Source: Prevotella sp. (GTDB lineage: Bacteria; Bacteroidota; Bacteroidia; Bacteroidales; Bacteroidaceae). From it: a stretch of DNA of 47,519 nucleotides. The position numbers and the translations under genes were made by a program. The DNA lies in the NCBI GenBank assembly GCA_016291595.1, contig JAEEXN010000012.1:1-47519 (forward strand), read 5' to 3'. The notes under the pieces are model-generated. The model was not told where the DNA came from, ran no database searches, and was given only the letters and a program-made list of their open reading frames with translations. Below, one piece after another: positions 45,972-47,519 of this stretch; position 1 is the stretch's first letter, and each line of letters opens with the position of its first letter.

Positions 45972-45995
45972 CAGTAGAATTTAACATTATTGGCT

Positions 45996-46886
45996 ATGAA
46001 ATATCTGATAACAAGATTCAAGATCAATCCTAATTCCGAGATAGCCCGTGACCTGTTGGGTAGTGTTGCGGCTGATGCTGGTTTCGAGACCTTCGAGGAA
46101 ACTGAAGAGGGTATCAACGGATACGTTCAGGAGGATTTGTTCCATCGAGCCATACTCGACAATTGCCTGAAAGAATTCCCTTTGCCGGATGTATCCATCA
46201 ATTATACGGTCGAACAGGCTGAGAACAAAGACTGGAACGAGACTTGGGAGCAAGAGGGTTTCGAGCCAATCGTCATCGACGACCGCTGCATCATCTTCGA
46301 TGCTAAGCAAACAGAGAACGGAGAGACAGAAACATCCCTCAACGACAGTAATGATCCGGCTCACAACTATAAGCTGTCTGTCGCCATCGATGCCCGAATG
46401 GCTTTTGGGACTGGCACACACGACACGACACAAATGATTGTGCGCCGTCTGCTTGACATGAATCTGGAGGGCAAGCGGGTGCTCGACTGTGGTTGCGGAA
46501 CGGGCATCTTGGGCATTGTAGCCTCCAAATTAGGCGCCAAGAGCGTTGTGGCCTACGATATTGACGAGTGGAGTGTTGACAATGCCAAACATAATGCTCA
46601 GTTGAACGGTGTCAGCAACATCGAAGTATTATTGGGCGATTCACATGTATTGTCACACGTCTGTGGAGTATTCGATGTGGTACTTGCCAACATCAACCGC
46701 AACATCCTGTTGCAAGACATGCATGCTTTTAAGGAGATTATGGGTTCTTCAGCCATTCTTATCCTGAGCGGTTTCTACGAGGACGACATTCCCCTGCTCG
46801 TCGAGAAAGCATCAACACTCAATCTTGAGTATCGGGAGCGTTTCTGCTCTGGCGACTGGCGATGCCTGGTGTTCACCAAGGCATGA
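45996..46886 (+). CDS. prmA: Ribosomal protein L11 methyltransferase
   Basis: SAM-dependent enzyme that methylates ribosomal protein L11. 296 aa from the ATG at 45996; a TTG at 45990 would add two residues. The N-terminal half includes ENKDWNETWEQEGFEPIVI and FGTGTHDTTQM. The SAM motif is VLDCGCGTGILGIVASKLGA, followed by VVAYDIDEWSVDNA. The catalytic-loop motif LANINRNILLQ is conserved. Monocistronic, directly before the right arm of the long repeat. Confidence 0.95.
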   Translation: MKYLITRFKINPNSEIARDLLGSVAADAGFETFEETEEGINGYVQEDLFHRAILDNCLKEFPLPDVSINYTVEQAENKDWNETWEQEGFEPIVIDDRCIIFDAKQTENGETETSLNDSNDPAHNYKLSVAIDARMAFGTGTHDTTQMIVRRLLDMNLEGKRVLDCGCGTGILGIVASKLGAKSVVAYDIDEWSVDNAKHNAQLNGVSNIEVLLGDSHVLSHVCGVFDVVLANINRNILLQDMHAFKEIMGSSAILILSGFYEDDIPLLVEKASTLNLEYRERFCSGDWRCLVFTKA

Positions 46887-47130
46887 TGAATGGCACTATT
46901 GAATCTCTCTCACACCTTTGCAATCGATTAAATGTAAGAGTTTCACATCAATTTGAATCGTTTACAATCAAGAACTATCCAGCTGACGAGTTTTCTGACC
47001 AAAGAAACTATTCCAAATTGCATCAAATCCCACAACTCTGCAACTAGTGGTAGTTGCAGGAACATACTACAGAGTCATAGAGGAGCTCTTTATGATGCCG
47101 GATTGGCCACATCCGAGGACAGAAATAACG
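46887..47130. other. Intergenic DNA after prmA with a small hairpin
   Basis: No gene supported. A 9-bp stem with a four-base loop (CTGCAACTA at 47038-47046, paired with 47051-47059) lies near the inner edge of the long repeat. It has no T-run, so it may mark the repeat boundary rather than terminate prmA. Confidence 0.5.
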
Positions 47131-47519
47131 GCAAATTGCTCCTACAGAATAGAACAATTGGAACTTATATCCCTTACATTTGGCCACAATATGTGCATCT
47201 TTCTGCACAATTCCTCCCAAATGAGGCCGGGATGTTGAATTTTTGCGGAGCTCAAAAGTGCGCCAAATAGAGTAAAAAAACATTAAAACAAAGGGTTTTG
47301 CACGTCTTTTGAGGCCTTTGAGAGCAGGTATTTGATGCCTTTTGTGCCTTTTCAGAGGTTCTGCAGCTTGGAAAAGCGGAAGTCTTGATACTGTATCTCA
47401 TTGATATACAGCTTTTTAGACAAAAATTAACATTTTTTCAATAACAATATCAGTTATATCAGTTAGTTTTCGAAGGGTACCCTTCTTTCTTTATTATTAT
47501 ATTATATATATATAACTTA
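47131..47519 (-). repeat. Long inverted repeat, right arm
   Basis: Reverse complement of the left arm. 47425-47519 is identical to 1366-1460 (95 bp), and 47131-47424 is a diverged match to about 1461-1757. The window ends inside the exact part, so the true repeat is probably longer. A minus-strand open frame (47044-47283) shares the TFELRKNS peptide with the left arm. Confidence 0.85.

Overview
The window looks like chromosomal DNA from a Bacteroidota member, most likely a Prevotella-type organism (Prevotellaceae). Four observations support this. Nearly every promoter-like site has the Bacteroidota form TTG-N19/20-TAnnTTTG. Starts lack Shine-Dalgarno sequences. Several families are typical of the phylum (DUF3127, DUF4494, DUF4835, class 3 fructose-bisphosphatase, EFR1 ferredoxin, M6 and C11 proteases). 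Exported proteins have Bacteroidota-style lipoboxes. No rRNA, tRNA, CRISPR array or complete insertion sequence was seen.

Layout. 1-1000: mazG with the start of a lipoprotein gene overlapping its end. 1000-2050: a gene remnant and one arm of a long repeat. 2058-9604: valS, a clostripain-like lipoprotein, hisH-hisA-hisF-hisIE and an FtsE-like ATPase, packed with ATGA overlaps. 9624-15893: lysC, lysA, two degenerate glycosyltransferase-like genes and fbp. 16064-24332: an SSB-like DUF3127 protein facing away from dnaN, then a DnaQ-type exonuclease, coaBC, DUF4835, recN and a pseudo-protease/TPR protein. 24497-32593 (mostly minus strand): a GT2 glycosyltransferase, mtaB, a tiny plus-strand lipoprotein, the export lipoprotein-glmS-pyridoxamine kinase group, and uxaC. 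32723-34711: asparaginase, rubrerythrin and a PAS protein. 34913-38459 (minus): truA, an EamA transporter, dapA and an AraC regulator. 38604-41645: an EFR1 flavodoxin/ferredoxin, an M6 metalloprotease and an HD hydrolase. 41797-45849 (minus): DUF4494 and a YggS-type PLP protein, then a Trp/Tyr/Gly-rich exported protein and a FadL-like porin. prmA and the second arm of the long repeat close the window.

How the genes fit together. Most of the content is housekeeping: late histidine biosynthesis, three lysine/diaminopimelate genes (lysC, lysA, dapA), replication and repair (dnaN, exonuclease, recN, DUF3127), coenzyme A, PLP salvage and homeostasis, UDP-GlcNAc precursor supply (glmS), and tRNA modification. 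The accessory interest lies in the exported or unusual proteins and in the repeat architecture.

The most distinctive structural feature is a pair of inverted repeats about 390 bp long. They lie near the two ends, share 95 bp of exact identity, and bracket roughly 45 kb. Two short degenerate tandem arrays (21-bp and 22-bp periods) lie between convergent gene ends, and one sits beside a perfect 30-bp palindrome. I found no clear case of a wholly new defence or mobile system. The best candidates for undescribed biology are the SSB-tailed DUF3127 protein next to dnaN, the degenerate glycosyltransferase pair after lysA, the leaderless EFR1/M6/HD operon, and the aromatic-repeat exported protein.
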